Shown in pieces: positions 43,794 through 54,085 of a DNA stretch of 64,000 nucleotides. The stretch is from Lachnospiraceae bacterium (GTDB lineage: Bacteria; Bacillota; Clostridia; Lachnospirales; Lachnospiraceae). The first letter of the stretch is position 1; every line of letters begins with the position of its first letter. The DNA lies in contig JAFTPO010000045.1 in the NCBI GenBank assembly GCA_017463225.1, positions 1-64,000 of the forward strand, in the 5' to 3' direction. A program made the translations under genes and the position numbers. Under the pieces are notes generated by a model. The model had not been told where the DNA came from. It ran no database searches and saw nothing but the letters and a program-made list of their open reading frames with translations.

Positions 43794-46199
43794 TTATACT
43801 CCTCTATTAAAATGTCCACTGGTAAAAGTGGTCTTCATATTTTTAATATTTGACGAAACATTATTTCCAGCATTATATAGCTGAATAATATTAAGAATTT
43901 CTTTTGTTGCTATTTTATCCTCTATAGTAAAATTAATTCTTAGACTATTAACATTTAAGGAGCCAAGATACTGTTCATCAAGCAAATCTAATATCATATA
44001 AGGAATACCATTGTATATTATATTATTACATTCCGTGCAGTTTGCTCTGGCATAAAATACATTTTTCTTGTCATCCTTTAATATCACTACATCACAGGAT
44101 TTATTGCATCCCGTTTTATTCTTCACAACACACTGGGCTGAAAGCATAGCCTGCTGATATTCGTAACATACAAGCTGATTATCACCATCACATAAGGGTT
44201 TCAAATCCTCTCTGTTAAGCTCCCTTGGAAGTTCAAAGCACACCTTAGGTAATAGCTCTTTGATAAGCTGTCTGGCACTGGTATTATAAGCATATAGTCC
44301 ATCACCACAGATTACCCCCATCTTATTATTAAAATCTAAATTTGATTTTAGATATTCAAGATATGCGAACATCCCATCTATATTTCTTATATATATACCA
44401 TCAATATGACCTTTTGGCAAATAATCCTGTAGTTTAAAGCGGTTATTTATAACATATGGAAGCTCTATATATATGTTATAATCCGGCGTATTGCAAATTT
44501 CCAAAACATTACATTGTATAGCTTGATTATATAAATCAGCTGACACTACAATGCACTTAACAGCTTCACAACAAGTCACCTCAGTTAACTGTTCTAAGGT
44601 AGCAACTCCAACCGTAAAGCCTTCACACAAGCTTAAATCCTGAGATTTTGTTGGCTTTGAATTACTAATCATTGAATTATTATCTATAAAGCTACCTATT
44701 TTTCTTGTAAAGGAATTAATAATTTCAGTTTCTAAGGTCTCTATAGCTTCTCTTCTTAACTTTTTTATGACACTGGCAGGTACGAAGGCATCCCTATCCA
44801 CATCCATATCAAGCTTCTCCATAAAATAACATGTATTACCAAGCATACTTAGCTTAGCTTTTATATCCTCTAGATTAGCCTCCTTAGAATTAGCCCTTTC
44901 TACAACATCTCCATAGCAGATAATCTCATATTGCTTATCAAACATTTGTCTTCTTAAGGTAAAGGAAAGTTTTTCGCCAACCTTAGCCTTTAAACTTCCA
45001 CATAAGCCAAACTTTGGCTGATTACATATTATATCATCCTGGATATGCCTGATTATGTTGTTGCTTCTGGTTCTTAGAGCTGTCTGACCCATGATGATAA
45101 GCTTGGTTTTCGGAGCATTAAGATATACCAGTTGTCCCTTCATACCTTCTACACCTGAAGTGATTTCTATAATACTTTCATCCTTTAGTTTAAGCTCTAT
45201 AACATCCTGCTTATTTAGGTCAAAATCAAGCCTTATACCTATTTGACCAGCTTTTATATTCTCAACCTTTCCTATGGCAACGCCCTGGTTATTAGGTCTG
45301 TTCTTAGATATCATATCCGGTCCATTGTGCATAAAGTAATATCCACCGCAGAAGCCTCCTCTGTTGTAGATATTAGCAAGCTTAAATTTGAGCTCTTCAG
45401 CCTTTTTCTCGTTGTAACAACCTCTTACAACATCCTCCGAAATCTGTTTATATGCATCAACGGCAGAAGCAACGTAATATTCATTTTTCATACGCCCCTC
45501 TATCTTAAGAGAGTCTATGCCCGCCTCTATGAGCTTAGGGACATCTGACAAAGTACACATATCCTTCATAGAAAGAATATATTCTCCATCATAGGCTTTT
45601 CTACAAGGCTGTGCACATCTTCCTCGGTTACCGCTTCTCCCACCGGCTAAGGAGCTCATAAGACACCTTCCGCTATATGAATAGCACATAGCGCCGTGGA
45701 CAAAGGATTCTATCTCAATATTATTATCCTTTTTAATTTCGGCAATCTCCTCAAGACTCATCTCTCTGGCGGTTACAATACGACTGGCACCCATATCACA
45801 CATAGCCTTTGCAGCGTATTTGGATGTAATATTCATCTGAGTACTGCAGTGAATATGTATGTCCGGAAACATATCCTTAATCAGCTTAAAAACTCCTAAA
45901 TCCTGTACTATAACAGCATCCAAGCCTGCCTCATAATAAGGCAAAATAAAGTCATAAAGCTCTTTAATTTCACTTTCTTTAAATAAGGTATTAACTGTAA
46001 GATATAATTTTACCCCATGAATATGGGCATATTGGATTGCTTTAACAGATGTATCTAGATCAAAATTTGTTGCATAAGCTCTGGCACCAAATTTATTGCC
46101 GCCAAAATAGCAGGCGTCAGCGCCTGCATTTATAGCGGCAATTAATATATCATATGAACCACATGGTGCTAAAATTTCAGGTTTCTTAAAATACGTCAT
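43794..46199 (-). CDS. Peptidase U32-family protein (RNA hydroxylation type)
   Basis: An 801-aa U32 protein. The N-terminal domain has EILAPCGSYDILIAAINAGADACYFGG, and the family signature EIESFVHGAMCYSYSGRCLMSS with Cys ligands near residues 165-190 and SGNRGRCAQPCRKAY. A DUF3656-like region (about 380-490) and a C-terminal cysteine-rich part follow. Family members TrhP and RlhA hydroxylate tRNA U34 or 23S rRNA using an iron-sulfur cluster and prephenate; protease activity is historic. The ATG at 46199 has an AAGGGTAGAA site. It overlaps zapA by 14 bp. Confidence 0.88.
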   Translation of the reverse strand: MTYFKKPEILAPCGSYDILIAAINAGADACYFGGNKFGARAYATNFDLDTSVKAIQYAHIHGVKLYLTVNTLFKESEIKELYDFILPYYEAGLDAVIVQDLGVFKLIKDMFPDIHIHCSTQMNITSKYAAKAMCDMGASRIVTAREMSLEEIAEIKKDNNIEIESFVHGAMCYSYSGRCLMSSLAGGRSGNRGRCAQPCRKAYDGEYILSMKDMCTLSDVPKLIEAGIDSLKIEGRMKNEYYVASAVDAYKQISEDVVRGCYNEKKAEELKFKLANIYNRGGFCGGYYFMHNGPDMISKNRPNNQGVAIGKVENIKAGQIGIRLDFDLNKQDVIELKLKDESIIEITSGVEGMKGQLVYLNAPKTKLIIMGQTALRTRSNNIIRHIQDDIICNQPKFGLCGSLKAKVGEKLSFTLRRQMFDKQYEIICYGDVVERANSKEANLEDIKAKLSMLGNTCYFMEKLDMDVDRDAFVPASVIKKLRREAIETLETEIINSFTRKIGSFIDNNSMISNSKPTKSQDLSLCEGFTVGVATLEQLTEVTCCEAVKCIVVSADLYNQAIQCNVLEICNTPDYNIYIELPYVINNRFKLQDYLPKGHIDGIYIRNIDGMFAYLEYLKSNLDFNNKMGVICGDGLYAYNTSARQLIKELLPKVCFELPRELNREDLKPLCDGDNQLVCYEYQQAMLSAQCVVKNKTGCNKSCDVVILKDDKKNVFYARANCTECNNIIYNGIPYMILDLLDEQYLGSLNVNSLRINFTIEDKIATKEILNIIQLYNAGNNVSSNIKNMKTTFTSGHFNRGV

Positions 46200-46596
46200 T
46201 TCTACCCTTTTCAGCCTCAAGCTGAACTATCTTTCTCTGGAGCGCATTAATCTGCTCCTTATATTCCTCTATCATTCTCATAGCAGATTCCTGCTTAATC
46301 TGAGCCTCAATAACCTCATGACGAAGATCATAAAGCTGCTGCTCTTTATTAGTGTCCTCTGACACCATACTGTCTGCCTGATTCTTAGCCTTGAAATAAT
46401 CATCAGCTATATTTAAGGCAAGCAAAACACCCTGGTACTCAGTATTCATTCTACGATACTGATCAGATGCCTTACACTCATTTATCTTATTATTAATATA
46501 GGTTGCAACGTTCTGAAGATATTCCTCTCCCTCATATCCACTTAATGTATAAACCTTTCCATTAATAACTACTGGTATATCAACTTTCTTAGCCAT
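46186..46596 (-). CDS. zapA: ZapA cell division protein
   Basis: A 136-aa protein. The N-terminal ZapA globular part has [32 protein letters not shown], followed by a long coiled coil (about 75-130). It crosslinks FtsZ filaments. It overlaps ruvB by 8 bp and the U32 gene by 14 bp, an order common in clostridia. The ATG follows GAGAGATACAA. Confidence 0.9.
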   Translation of the reverse strand: MAKKVDIPVVINGKVYTLSGYEGEEYLQNVATYINNKINECKASDQYRRMNTEYQGVLLALNIADDYFKAKNQADSMVSEDTNKEQQLYDLRHEVIEAQIKQESAMRMIEEYKEQINALQRKIVQLEAEKGRNDVF

Positions 46597-47593
46597 TTGT
46601 ATCTCTCCTCACTATTCCAAAATGCTGATAGCAATAATCTGTTACCATTCTACCACGAGGTGTTCGATTAATAAAGCCATTTTTTATTAAGTAAGGCTCG
46701 TAAACATCCTCTAAGGTTCCTGAATCCTCACCTATGGCAGCAGCAAGGGTATCTAAGCCCACCGGACCACCATTAAACTTATTAATCATAGTCATAAGTA
46801 CACTTCTGTCAACATTATCAAGGCCTTGGGAATCAACCTCCAGCCTATCTAAAGCAGTCTTAGCAACCTGATAATCGATATCCCCATCATACTCAACCTC
46901 GGCAAAATCTCTTACTCTCTTAAGTAACCGATTGGCAAGTCTAGGGGTTCCTCTTGACCTTTTAGCAATCTCCAAGGCACCTTCATCATCTATATTAACG
47001 CCTAAAACCTTTGCTGACCTGATTATAATCTGCATAAGCTCTGTCACATTATAGAATTCCAGCTTGTTAACTACGCCAAATCTGTCTCTAAGAGGGGCTG
47101 TAAGCATTCCTGCCCTAGTTGTAGCACCAACTAAGGTAAATCTAGGTAAATCAATTCTAATACTTCTAGCTCCTGCACCCTTTCCTACCACTATATCTAT
47201 GGCAAAATCCTCCATAGCAGGATACAAAACCTCTTCAACCTGCTTGTTGAGACGATGAATCTCATCTATAAAAAGAACATCTCCCTCAGACAGGTTATTC
47301 AATATAGCTGCAAGTTCACCAGGCTTTTCTATGGCCGGACCTGAAGTAATCTTTAAATTAACTCCCATCTCTGTGGCAACAATACCTGCCAGGGTTGTCT
47401 TTCCAAGTCCCGGAGGACCATATAAAAGCACATGATCCAACGATTCATTTCTCTGCTTTGCTGCCTCTATAAAAACCTTAAGATTCTTCTTAGCCTTCTC
47501 CTGTCCAATATACTCGCTAATACTGGATGGTCTAAGACCCTGTTCAATTTTATCATCTTCGGTTATAATATCCGCGTTAATTATTCTTTCCAA
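46589..47593 (-). CDS. ruvB: Holliday junction branch migration helicase RuvB
   Basis: A 334-aa AAA+ ATPase. Walker A is [13 protein letters not shown], Walker B is LFIDEIHRL, sensor 1 is VGATTRAG, and the C-terminal winged helix has TPRGRMVT. It drives branch migration with RuvA. The start is a TTG at 47593 behind AGGGGATAAAA, with no nearby in-frame ATG. It follows ruvA by 18 bp and overlaps zapA. Confidence 0.97.
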   Translation of the reverse strand: MERIINADIITEDDKIEQGLRPSSISEYIGQEKAKKNLKVFIEAAKQRNESLDHVLLYGPPGLGKTTLAGIVATEMGVNLKITSGPAIEKPGELAAILNNLSEGDVLFIDEIHRLNKQVEEVLYPAMEDFAIDIVVGKGAGARSIRIDLPRFTLVGATTRAGMLTAPLRDRFGVVNKLEFYNVTELMQIIIRSAKVLGVNIDDEGALEIAKRSRGTPRLANRLLKRVRDFAEVEYDGDIDYQVAKTALDRLEVDSQGLDNVDRSVLMTMINKFNGGPVGLDTLAAAIGEDSGTLEDVYEPYLIKNGFINRTPRGRMVTDYCYQHFGIVRRDTNG

Positions 47594-47611
47594 TTTTATC
47601 CCCTATAGCTT

Positions 47612-48217
47612 TTACATTATATTCTTTAAGGACGCTTTAATAAGCTCCTCAACAGTACTGTATGTATTGCCTACAGCAGTTTTCTTAACCACTCTTAATG
47701 CCTCTGATTCAGAATATCCCAAAGCGTTAAGTGCAAGCACGGCATCACTTATGATATCATCTCCTGTATTATCTGACAAGTCTCCTGAGCTTTCCTCATC
47801 AATGCCGAATACATCCTCAAGCTTAAACTTATCCTTAAGCTCAACTACAACACGTTGAGCAATCTTAGGTCCAACACCGTTTGCCTTGGCTATAGCCTTA
47901 TGATCACCTGCAATTATAGCCATACGAATCTCATCCACCGTAAGAGCTGACATTATAGCTAAGCCCGCCTTAGGACCTATACCACTAACGCTAATAAGAA
48001 GCTTAAATACATTAATCTCATCCTTAGATAAAAATCCATATAAGCTAATATCGTCCTCACGAACATTCATATATGTATATACTGTTCTATCCTCATGAAG
48101 GGAAACCTTAGAGATAACATTAGCACTGGTCATAATTTTAAAACCTATACCACTATTATCTACAACGATATAATCAATATCAATATCCTCAATTTTGCCC
48201 TTAATATACGAAAACAT
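47612..48217 (-). CDS. ruvA: Holliday junction DNA-binding protein RuvA
   Basis: A 201-aa protein. The N-terminal OB fold starts MFSYIKGKIEDI and includes YTYMNVREDDISLYGFLSKDE. Two helix-hairpin-helix motifs are SGIGPKAGLAIMS and NGVGPKIAQRVVVELKDK. An acidic linker and a C-terminal RuvB-binding domain (ALNALGYSESEA) follow. It targets RuvB to junctions. The ATG follows AAAGG. No LexA box was seen upstream. Confidence 0.96.
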   Translation of the reverse strand: MFSYIKGKIEDIDIDYIVVDNSGIGFKIMTSANVISKVSLHEDRTVYTYMNVREDDISLYGFLSKDEINVFKLLISVSGIGPKAGLAIMSALTVDEIRMAIIAGDHKAIAKANGVGPKIAQRVVVELKDKFKLEDVFGIDEESSGDLSDNTGDDIISDAVLALNALGYSESEALRVVKKTAVGNTYSTVEELIKASLKNIM

Positions 48218-48241
48218 ATCTTATATAAACCTTTCTCCTAA

Positions 48242-48273
48242 AAAGAGTGTTGCTAAGATAAGCAACACTCTTT
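48242..48273. terminator. Terminator of the DivIVA-like gene
   Basis: A perfect 13-bp stem AAAGAGTGTTGCT and complement (48242-48254, 48261-48273) with a 6-nt loop, followed on the minus strand by TTTTT. It separates the DivIVA-like gene from ruvA. Confidence 0.88.
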
Positions 48274-48280
48274 GTTTTTC

Positions 48281-48901
48281 TTATAAGAACTCGAAGTCCA
48301 TCTCTTCCTCTTCTTCGCCATCACCAATCATCATACGCTCAGGCTTTCTAGCATCTTCAATCTCACCAACGAAGATCTCATCATCGTCATCATCATCAAA
48401 AGGTTTCTTAGCAGGTGCTTCCTCAGCAGCCTTCTTAAAGAATCTTGATGAAGCTGACTCCTCCTTAACAGGCTCTGCCTTAGGCGCCTCTTCCTTAACA
48501 GGTTCTACCTTAACAGGCTCAACCTTCTTCTCAGCCTTAGGTGCCTCTCCATTCTCATACTTCTTAGCCTCTGCCTTAGCCTTAGCAATAATATCTGCTG
48601 CTGCAGCTTCTGCATTCTTAATAATCTTATCAGCCTGAGCCTTTGCAGCTGAATTATCTGAACCTACGCTTGAAACATTCTCTGCCTCAGCCAGCTTATT
48701 CTCAAGCTCAAACATTCTAAGTCTATTATCCTGAAGTGACGCGCTAAGCTTCTCAAAATCTGCACTCATCTTCTCGTGTGCGGTATAAAGCTCATCATAC
48801 GCCTTATATACAGATTCCTTAAAATCCTCAACATCTGAAGTCTTAAAACCAAACAAACCCTTCTTAAATGATTTTGCTTTAATATCTAATGGTTGTAACA
48901 T
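48281..48901 (-). CDS. DivIVA-domain protein with low-complexity acidic tail
   Basis: A 206-aa protein. The N-terminal DivIVA domain starts MLQPLDIKAKSFKKGLFGFKTSDVEDF, with the conserved FGF membrane-insertion loop near residues 18-20. A coiled coil runs to about 110. The tail has Lys/Glu/Pro repeats such as KVEPVKVEPVKEE, a run of six Asp and a Glu-rich end. Such proteins mark division sites and poles. The ATG at 48901 follows GGAGGATATTTTG. It has its own promoter and terminator. It could be a GpsB/SepIVA-like regulator rather than DivIVA itself. Confidence 0.85.
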   Translation of the reverse strand: MLQPLDIKAKSFKKGLFGFKTSDVEDFKESVYKAYDELYTAHEKMSADFEKLSASLQDNRLRMFELENKLAEAENVSSVGSDNSAAKAQADKIIKNAEAAAADIIAKAKAEAKKYENGEAPKAEKKVEPVKVEPVKEEAPKAEPVKEESASSRFFKKAAEEAPAKKPFDDDDDDEIFVGEIEDARKPERMMIGDGEEEEEMDFEFL

Positions 48902-48936
48902 CAAAATATCCTCCGTACCTTATTATCTAATTTAAA

Positions 48937-48964
48937 ATTATACCATAACACACTAAAATTACAA
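48937..48964 (-). promoter_or_regulatory. Promoter of the DivIVA-like gene
   Basis: On the minus strand: -35 TTGTAA (48964-48959), 16-bp spacer, extended -10 TGGTATAAT with TATAAT at 48942-48937, about 36 bp before the ATG. Confidence 0.65.
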
Positions 48965-49035
48965 GAAAAAAATGTTATGTAAATTGTTAACAATAGTTGA
49001 ACAAACTATATTTTATGTATGTATACAGTTTCGAC

Positions 49036-49065
49036 TTGTGGAATATATTTTCATCATGATATAAT
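49036..49065 (+). promoter_or_regulatory. Promoter of the yprB-like gene
   Basis: On the plus strand: -35 TTGTGG (49036-49041), 18-bp spacer, -10 TATAAT (49060-49065), 45 bp before the ATG. Divergent from the DivIVA-like gene promoter. Confidence 0.6.
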
Positions 49066-49109
49066 ATAACAAGTTACTTATTACCGATTATAAACAAAGG
49101 AGGTACCAT

Positions 49110-50174
49110 ATGGAAAAGATAACAAGCAAAGCCAGAAATCATGATTTTCTTGTTCTTCATGATTATTTCAACCCTGAGGATATAGTTGCATTTGACATAG
49201 AAACCACAGGCTTTACCGCAGAAACAACCATACTGTACCTTATTGGATGTGCCCATTACGAGAATGGTGAATGGTATATAACCCAGTGGTTCAACAACGA
49301 CGGAATATCTGAACGAGAGATTCTTATAGAATTTTTCACATTTATCAAAGATAAAAAATATCTGTTCAACTACAACGGTGACGGATTCGATATACCATAT
49401 GTGACAAAGAAGCTAAAACGCTTTGAGCTTGATTTTTCCTTTGATAATATGGAAAGTATAGACCTATACAAATATATTAAGCCATTTAAGAAAGTACTTC
49501 ATCTAGACAATCTAAAGCAAAAAACCTTAGAGAAATTTTTGAATATCAATCGTTTAGACAAATATACCGGTGGAGACTTAATTAAAACCTATGAAGATTA
49601 TCTCAAAAATCACGATAATATAAGCAGACAGCTGGTTATCCAGCATAACTATGAGGATTTAGAGGGCTTGCTCTACTCCTCTTCACTGCTAGCCTACAAC
49701 AAGCTTAAAGCAGGAAGCTTTGTGGTTCAAAAGATGTCACTAAGAGATAATCGATTACTGTTTTCTCTTACTTTAAAGTATCCATTACCAAGAAGAATCA
49801 CCTTAGGTACAAACGATATTATTGTAACAGGTCACAAAAACGAAGCCACCATCAATGTACCTATAATCAGTGATGAATTCAAATTCTTCTTTGACAATTA
49901 TAAGGAATACTACTATCTTCCAGCTGAGGATATGGCTGTCCACAAGAGCGTAGCATCATATGTGGATAAGAATTATAGAATGCAAGCCAAGAAAGAAACC
50001 TGTTATCTTAGAAGAAGGGGCCATTTTATCACCCAGATAGATTCAGGAATATTATCAGGGTACAAGCGTGATTATAAGGACAAAGAAACCTTTATCGAGC
50101 TTGTAGACTCATTTTTACAGGATTTAGATATGCTAACCGCATACTCAAGACATGTTATAGAGAAATGTATTTAA
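49110..50174 (+). CDS. YprB-like RNase H-fold 3'-5' exonuclease
   Basis: A 354-aa protein of the YprB ribonuclease H-like family. DEDD-type exonuclease motifs are visible: VAFDIETTGF (Exo I, residues about 28-37), FNYNGDGFDIPYV (Exo II) and HNYEDLEGLLY (Exo III). The C-terminal 150 residues are not recognised and may bind nucleic acid. In B. subtilis, YprB is beside yprA (a helicase); no helicase is here. The ATG follows GGAGGTACCAT. It ends at a bidirectional terminator shared with the tmRNA gene. Confidence 0.85.
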   Translation: MEKITSKARNHDFLVLHDYFNPEDIVAFDIETTGFTAETTILYLIGCAHYENGEWYITQWFNNDGISEREILIEFFTFIKDKKYLFNYNGDGFDIPYVTKKLKRFELDFSFDNMESIDLYKYIKPFKKVLHLDNLKQKTLEKFLNINRLDKYTGGDLIKTYEDYLKNHDNISRQLVIQHNYEDLEGLLYSSSLLAYNKLKAGSFVVQKMSLRDNRLLFSLTLKYPLPRRITLGTNDIIVTGHKNEATINVPIISDEFKFFFDNYKEYYYLPAEDMAVHKSVASYVDKNYRMQAKKETCYLRRRGHFITQIDSGILSGYKRDYKDKETFIELVDSFLQDLDMLTAYSRHVIEKCI

Positions 50175-50205
50175 AACGGACTCAAATCAAATAATAACAA
50201 AAAAT

Positions 50206-50236
50206 ACGCCAAGCCTTAATTCACAAGGCTTGGCGT
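50206..50236. terminator. Bidirectional terminator of the yprB-like gene and ssrA
   Basis: A perfect 12-bp stem ACGCCAAGCCTT and complement (50206-50217, 50225-50236) with a 7-nt loop and T-rich flanks on both strands. It lies 12 bp past the tmRNA 3' end and 32 bp past the exonuclease stop. Confidence 0.88.
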
Positions 50237-50248
50237 TCTTTCCAAATA

Positions 50249-50590
50249 TGGAGCTGGCGGGAATCGAACCCGCGTCCGAAAGCTCTTCCATTACAGCTTC
50301 TCCCATCACAGTCTTATGTTTTAACATTCCCTCGACATGACGCCCATAGACAGGCTTCACATCTCGGTAGCTTCATGAATTTTCACTGACCGCAAAGCTT
50401 AAGCCAGTGAGTTTCCCGCTAGGTCGATGCCAGGGTTCTAAGCTGCGGGGAGCCTAGATCTGACAGCTGCCACTAGGCAGCGTACGCGTAATTTTCGTCT
50501 GCGTTTATATTTAATTCCCGTTTTTAGGTGGTTCAGGGCCACCGATGGCTACCATAATTTCTAAACCCCCGTCGAAACCAGTACAACCCC
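50249..50590 (-). ncRNA. ssrA: tmRNA (ssrA)
   Basis: About 342 nt on the minus strand. The tRNA-like ends pair: 5' GGGGTTG with 3' CAGCTCC plus discriminator A, and the T-loop GGTTCGATTCC is present. The 5' part reads CTGGTTTCGACGGGGG, a tmRNA hallmark. The tag frame at 50502-50473 encodes ADENYAYAA and then TAG. CCA is not encoded. Together with SmpB it rescues stalled ribosomes and tags the peptide. smpB is one gene upstream. The 50591-50640 interval to the next gene has only a small hairpin AATCCCTTTAGGGATT. Confidence 0.95.
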
Positions 50591-50640
50591 TGGTTTTATG
50601 ACGAAAATCTATATCAATCCCTTTAGGGATTAACATCATA

Positions 50641-51048
50641 TTACTCTGATAATTCCTCCTGAATAATCTCCTCCAAGGAACCATCCTTCAAATCATCTGT
50701 ATCTATAACAATAGTATTATCTGAATCTGAGGATAACTCATCAATCAGTTCATCATAGTTTGAATCTGTGGAGCTGGCTGTATCTGTTGTCTCAAATAAG
50801 CTTCCATAATTCTCATACATGTATTCCGACATCCAGTAGTCGTAGAGACCTGCTGAAACTGTGGCATTCTCCATACGCTTTTCATAGGATACATTGTACA
50901 TATGTCTTCCAAGAGGAAATCCAATCAACACTCCTACTAAAGCCGCACATATAAGAACTGTTACAACCTTCTTAACCTTAGCCTTTTTTATGTTTTTAGC
51001 TCTATTCTTCTTCTCTTCCTTGTACTTATCAACCTTTGCCTGACTCAT
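50641..51048 (-). CDS. Hypothetical single-pass membrane protein between smpB and ssrA
   Basis: A 135-aa protein, not recognised. A Lys-rich N-terminus (1-26), one membrane helix (about 27-47), and an outside part ending in a Ser/Asp/Glu-rich acidic tail (about 90-135). The ATG has a GGGATAATACT-type upstream site of modest strength. It lies 26 bp after smpB and 50 bp before the tmRNA. No function is proposed. Confidence 0.75.
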   Translation of the reverse strand: MSQAKVDKYKEEKKNRAKNIKKAKVKKVVTVLICAALVGVLIGFPLGRHMYNVSYEKRMENATVSAGLYDYWMSEYMYENYGSLFETTDTASSTDSNYDELIDELSSDSDNTIVIDTDDLKDGSLEEIIQEELSE

Positions 51049-51074
51049 AGTATTATCCCCTTATGATTAGTATA

Positions 51075-51545
51075 TTATCCAAGATTTCTAACCTTAAAAT
51101 CTCTCTCAGCTTCACGCTTAACATCCTTCTTGGCTATATCATCTCTCTTATCATAGAGTTTTTTACCTCTTGCTAAGCCCACTTCAACCTTAACTAAGCT
51201 GTCCTTAAAATAAACTCTTAAAGGTATCAGGGTATATCCCTTCATCTTCTGCTGACCTATAAGCTTTCGTATCTCACTCTTGTGAAGCAATAGCTTTCTA
51301 ACTCTCAGCGGATCCTTGTTGAATATATTTCCCTTCTCATATGGGGATATATGCATCTGATACACGAAAACCTCTTCATCCTCAACTCGGATAAAGGATT
51401 CCTTTATGCTACACTTTCCCATACGAAGTGACTTAACCTCGGTACCTGCTAAGGCTATGCCGGCCTCATAGGTATCCTCTATAAAATAATCATGATATGC
51501 CTTTTTGTTGTTGGCTATTAATCTTGTACCCTTTTCCTTAGCCAA
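51075..51545 (-). CDS. smpB: SsrA-binding protein SmpB
   Basis: A 156-aa protein starting [41 protein letters not shown] across its OB fold, with the basic C-terminal tail [14 protein letters not shown] that enters the ribosomal mRNA channel. It binds tmRNA. The likely start is a TTG at 51545, with AAAGGG nine bases upstream; a TTG at 51554 would sit on that site. It overlaps the rnr stop by 8 bp, so translation of the pair is probably coupled. Confidence 0.95.
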   Translation of the reverse strand: MAKEKGTRLIANNKKAYHDYFIEDTYEAGIALAGTEVKSLRMGKCSIKESFIRVEDEEVFVYQMHISPYEKGNIFNKDPLRVRKLLLHKSEIRKLIGQQKMKGYTLIPLRVYFKDSLVKVEVGLARGKKLYDKRDDIAKKDVKREAERDFKVRNLG

Positions 51546-53691
51546 TTGTATCAACCCTTTCTATATTATCACTAATTATTGAAAAATCAATTGTTTTCTT
51601 GATTTTATCACATCTTAAAACCTTAATCCTTACCTTGTCACCAAGCTGATACCTTTTCTTGGTATTCTCACCTATCATAGAGTAGGTCTCTTCACTAAAG
51701 TAATAACAGTCATCATACATATATGCCACTGAAACTGCACCCTCAACTGTATTTTCAAGCTCTACAAATATATAATTGGAGGTTACACCTGATACTACGC
51801 CATCGAATTCCTCCCCGATATGCTCAGACATATATTCAATCTCTTTAAGCTTGATTACCTCACGCTCTGCCTCCTCAGCTCTTCTTTCCTTAGATGAATT
51901 ATCAGCAGCTACTGTAGGCAGGATTTTATTATAGTGCTTAATTCTCTTATCATTTAGCTCTCCATGAAGATATTCCTTTATTATACGATGAATCTGTAAA
52001 TCCGGATATCTTCTTATAGGTGAAGTAAAATGACAGTAGTATTTGCAGGACAATCCAAAATGTCCTGTACACTCAGGTGAATATCTTGCCTGCTTCATAG
52101 AACGAAGCATCATTCTGCTAATAAGAGCCTCGTACGGTTCACCTTCAATCCTTTGAAGAATCTTCTGAAACTCCTTAGGATGCACATCCTCGGCAGATGC
52201 CTTGAGGAACAAGCCAAAGTTATTGATAAATCCATTCAATATAGAAATCTTGTCCTGATCAGGCTTCTCATGAACTCTATACTCAAAAGGAAGCTCCTGC
52301 CAGAAGAAATCCTCTGCCACAGTTTCATTGGCCATAAGCATAAAATCCTCAATAATCTTTGTAGCAGGATTTCTGTCATATGGCTTAATCTCAACAGGCT
52401 TATGATTCTCATCAACTATAATCTTAGTCTCAGCCACATCAAAATCTATAGAACCTCTCTTATGACGATTAGCTCTTATAATCTCCGAAAGCTCCTTCAT
52501 AAGATCAAACATATATATGAGATAATCATATCTCTCAAGTGGCGCATCCTCTGTTCTATCAAGAATCTTAGCCACATCGGTATAGGTCATTCTCTCATTT
52601 ACATTTATAACACCCTCACAGATATAGTGGTTTAACACCTTACCCTTCTTATCTATATCCATAACACAGCTAAGAGTAAGTCTGTCCACGCCTGCATTAA
52701 GGGAGCATATACCATTAGAAAGCTTATGAGGAAGCATAGGAATAACACTGTCAACCAAGTAACAGCTTGTACCACGCTTAAGGGCCTCCTTATCAAGTGG
52801 TGACTTCTCCTTAACATAATTAGAAACATCCGCTATATGAACACCAAGAGTGTATATTCCATCCTTGTAAGACAGGGTTATGGCATCATCCAAATCCTTA
52901 GCATCCTCTCCATCGATGGTAACTGTATGAAGCTCTCTAAAATCATTTCTGCCAACTATCTCAGCCTGGTCAATCTCATCAGGTATATCCTTTAGGGATT
53001 CCATAACCTTCTCAGGATACTCCATAGGAATATCATATGCTCTTACAACCGATAATATGTCTGTAGATGGGTCATTTACGTGACCTAGTATCTCCACAAC
53101 CTTACCCTCAGGAGACTTTCTATCCTGACCGTAATTAATAATCTCACAGACAACCTTATGTCCGGTCATAGCACCCATAGAGTCACTCTTGCTTACAAAT
53201 ATATCATCAGAAACCTTCTGATTATCCGGCACCACAAAACCAAAGTGGTCCTGTCTCTCAAAGGTACCAACAATCTTAGTCATACCTCTCTCAAGAACCT
53301 TCACAATCTGAGCCTCACTTCTTCTACTGGAGGTGGCATCTTTTAATGGCTTAATAAGCACCTTATCTCCATGAAATGCATCAAAGCAGTACTTAGCAGG
53401 GATAAAATAGTCCTCCTTCTCTCCTTCAACCTTTACGAAGCCAAAGCCCTTTTTGTTTCCTATAAATGAACCTGTTAGCAGATTACTATCGGTCTTCTTA
53501 TATTTCCCCTTAGGAGTAAGCACAATCTTACCCTCTGTAATAAGCTCTCCTAAGGCCTCCTCCACCTTCTTCTTATCTCCGTCAGAGACTTGAAGCAGAA
53601 ATCTGATATCCTTAAGCTTCATAGGCTTATACATATCATCACATATAAAATCATAAAGTTTTGCTTTAATACTTTCTTTTCTACTACCCAT
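51538..53691 (-). CDS. rnr: Ribonuclease R
   Basis: A 717-aa RNase II/R-family exoribonuclease. N-terminal winged-helix and cold-shock domains (about 1-225) precede the RNB domain with the metal motif [14 protein letters not shown] near residue 270 and [10 protein letters not shown]. The C-terminal S1 domain occupies about 620-700. It degrades structured RNA 3'-5' and clears defective mRNA in the tmRNA pathway. The ATG at 53691 follows GGGAGGTGCTTGTT; an in-frame start 15 codons upstream has no site. The order secG-rnr-smpB-ssrA is the standard one. Confidence 0.96.
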   Translation of the reverse strand: MGSRKESIKAKLYDFICDDMYKPMKLKDIRFLLQVSDGDKKKVEEALGELITEGKIVLTPKGKYKKTDSNLLTGSFIGNKKGFGFVKVEGEKEDYFIPAKYCFDAFHGDKVLIKPLKDATSSRRSEAQIVKVLERGMTKIVGTFERQDHFGFVVPDNQKVSDDIFVSKSDSMGAMTGHKVVCEIINYGQDRKSPEGKVVEILGHVNDPSTDILSVVRAYDIPMEYPEKVMESLKDIPDEIDQAEIVGRNDFRELHTVTIDGEDAKDLDDAITLSYKDGIYTLGVHIADVSNYVKEKSPLDKEALKRGTSCYLVDSVIPMLPHKLSNGICSLNAGVDRLTLSCVMDIDKKGKVLNHYICEGVINVNERMTYTDVAKILDRTEDAPLERYDYLIYMFDLMKELSEIIRANRHKRGSIDFDVAETKIIVDENHKPVEIKPYDRNPATKIIEDFMLMANETVAEDFFWQELPFEYRVHEKPDQDKISILNGFINNFGLFLKASAEDVHPKEFQKILQRIEGEPYEALISRMMLRSMKQARYSPECTGHFGLSCKYYCHFTSPIRRYPDLQIHRIIKEYLHGELNDKRIKHYNKILPTVAADNSSKERRAEEAEREVIKLKEIEYMSEHIGEEFDGVVSGVTSNYIFVELENTVEGAVSVAYMYDDCYYFSEETYSMIGENTKKRYQLGDKVRIKVLRCDKIKKTIDFSIISDNIERVDTIG

Positions 53692-53818
53692 AACAAGCAC
53701 CTCCCTGTGCCTAGGACTATATATATAATCCTTCAAAATACATCATATATCAATAAACTCATAGTTTAATACCTTATAAGTATATTACCACATATCTTAG
53801 AATCTATAAAGTAAAAAA

Positions 53819-53845
53819 AGTGCCCTGAATCAGATTCAAGGCACT
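53819..53845 (-). terminator. Terminator of secG
   Basis: Stem AGTGCC-C-TGAATC against GATTCA-A-GGCACT with one mismatch and a 1-nt gap loop (tightened in practice), followed on the minus strand by seven T. It lies 10 bp after the secG stop and separates secG from rnr. Confidence 0.82.
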
Positions 53846-53854
53846 GTAAAAATC

Positions 53855-54085
53855 TTAAATAAACTTAGATGATATAAGCAATGCAACTACCATAAAAGCT
53901 ATACCAAGAACTATGGTAATCTTTGTAAGAATGGCATCTTTGTACTTACCCTTGTTCTTGTTCCAGTAAGACTCTCCACTTCCACTAACTGCTGAAAGTC
54001 CACCACCTTTTCCTTCCTGCATCATAACTACAATTGATAAAAGAACTGATATTATTAATAAAGCTATAATTAACGCTGTCTTCAA
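53855..54085 (-). CDS. secG: SecG preprotein translocase subunit
   Basis: A 76-aa protein with two hydrophobic helices (about 3-20 and 53-73) joined by the conserved loop MMQEGKGGGLSAVSGSGESYW. SecG aids SecYEG protein export. The ATG follows AGGAGGAAAAGGTTTT. It lies 106 bp after eno and before rnr. Confidence 0.95.
   Translation of the reverse strand: MKTALIIALLIISVLLSIVVMMQEGKGGGLSAVSGSGESYWNKNKGKYKDAILTKITIVLGIAFMVVALLISSKFI

Noticed and set aside
48195-48638. 147-codon plus-strand frame with a Ser-rich repeat-like translation
   Set aside because: It is the complement of the DivIVA-like tail; the apparent repeats mirror the Lys/Glu/Pro repeats of that protein.
49030-49037. Spo0A-like box (TTTCGACT) before the yprB-like gene
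   Set aside because: Only a partial match on one side and no second box; the gene has an ordinary promoter and no known sporulation link.
50616-50631. Small palindrome AATCCCTTTAGGGATT upstream of tmRNA as a terminator
   Set aside because: Stem of only 6 bp, no U-run, and it lies where the tmRNA promoter should be; too weak to call.
52153-52635. 160-codon plus-strand frame opposite rnr
   Set aside because: Shadow frame of a well-supported RNase R domain, without ribosome site or recognisable protein.
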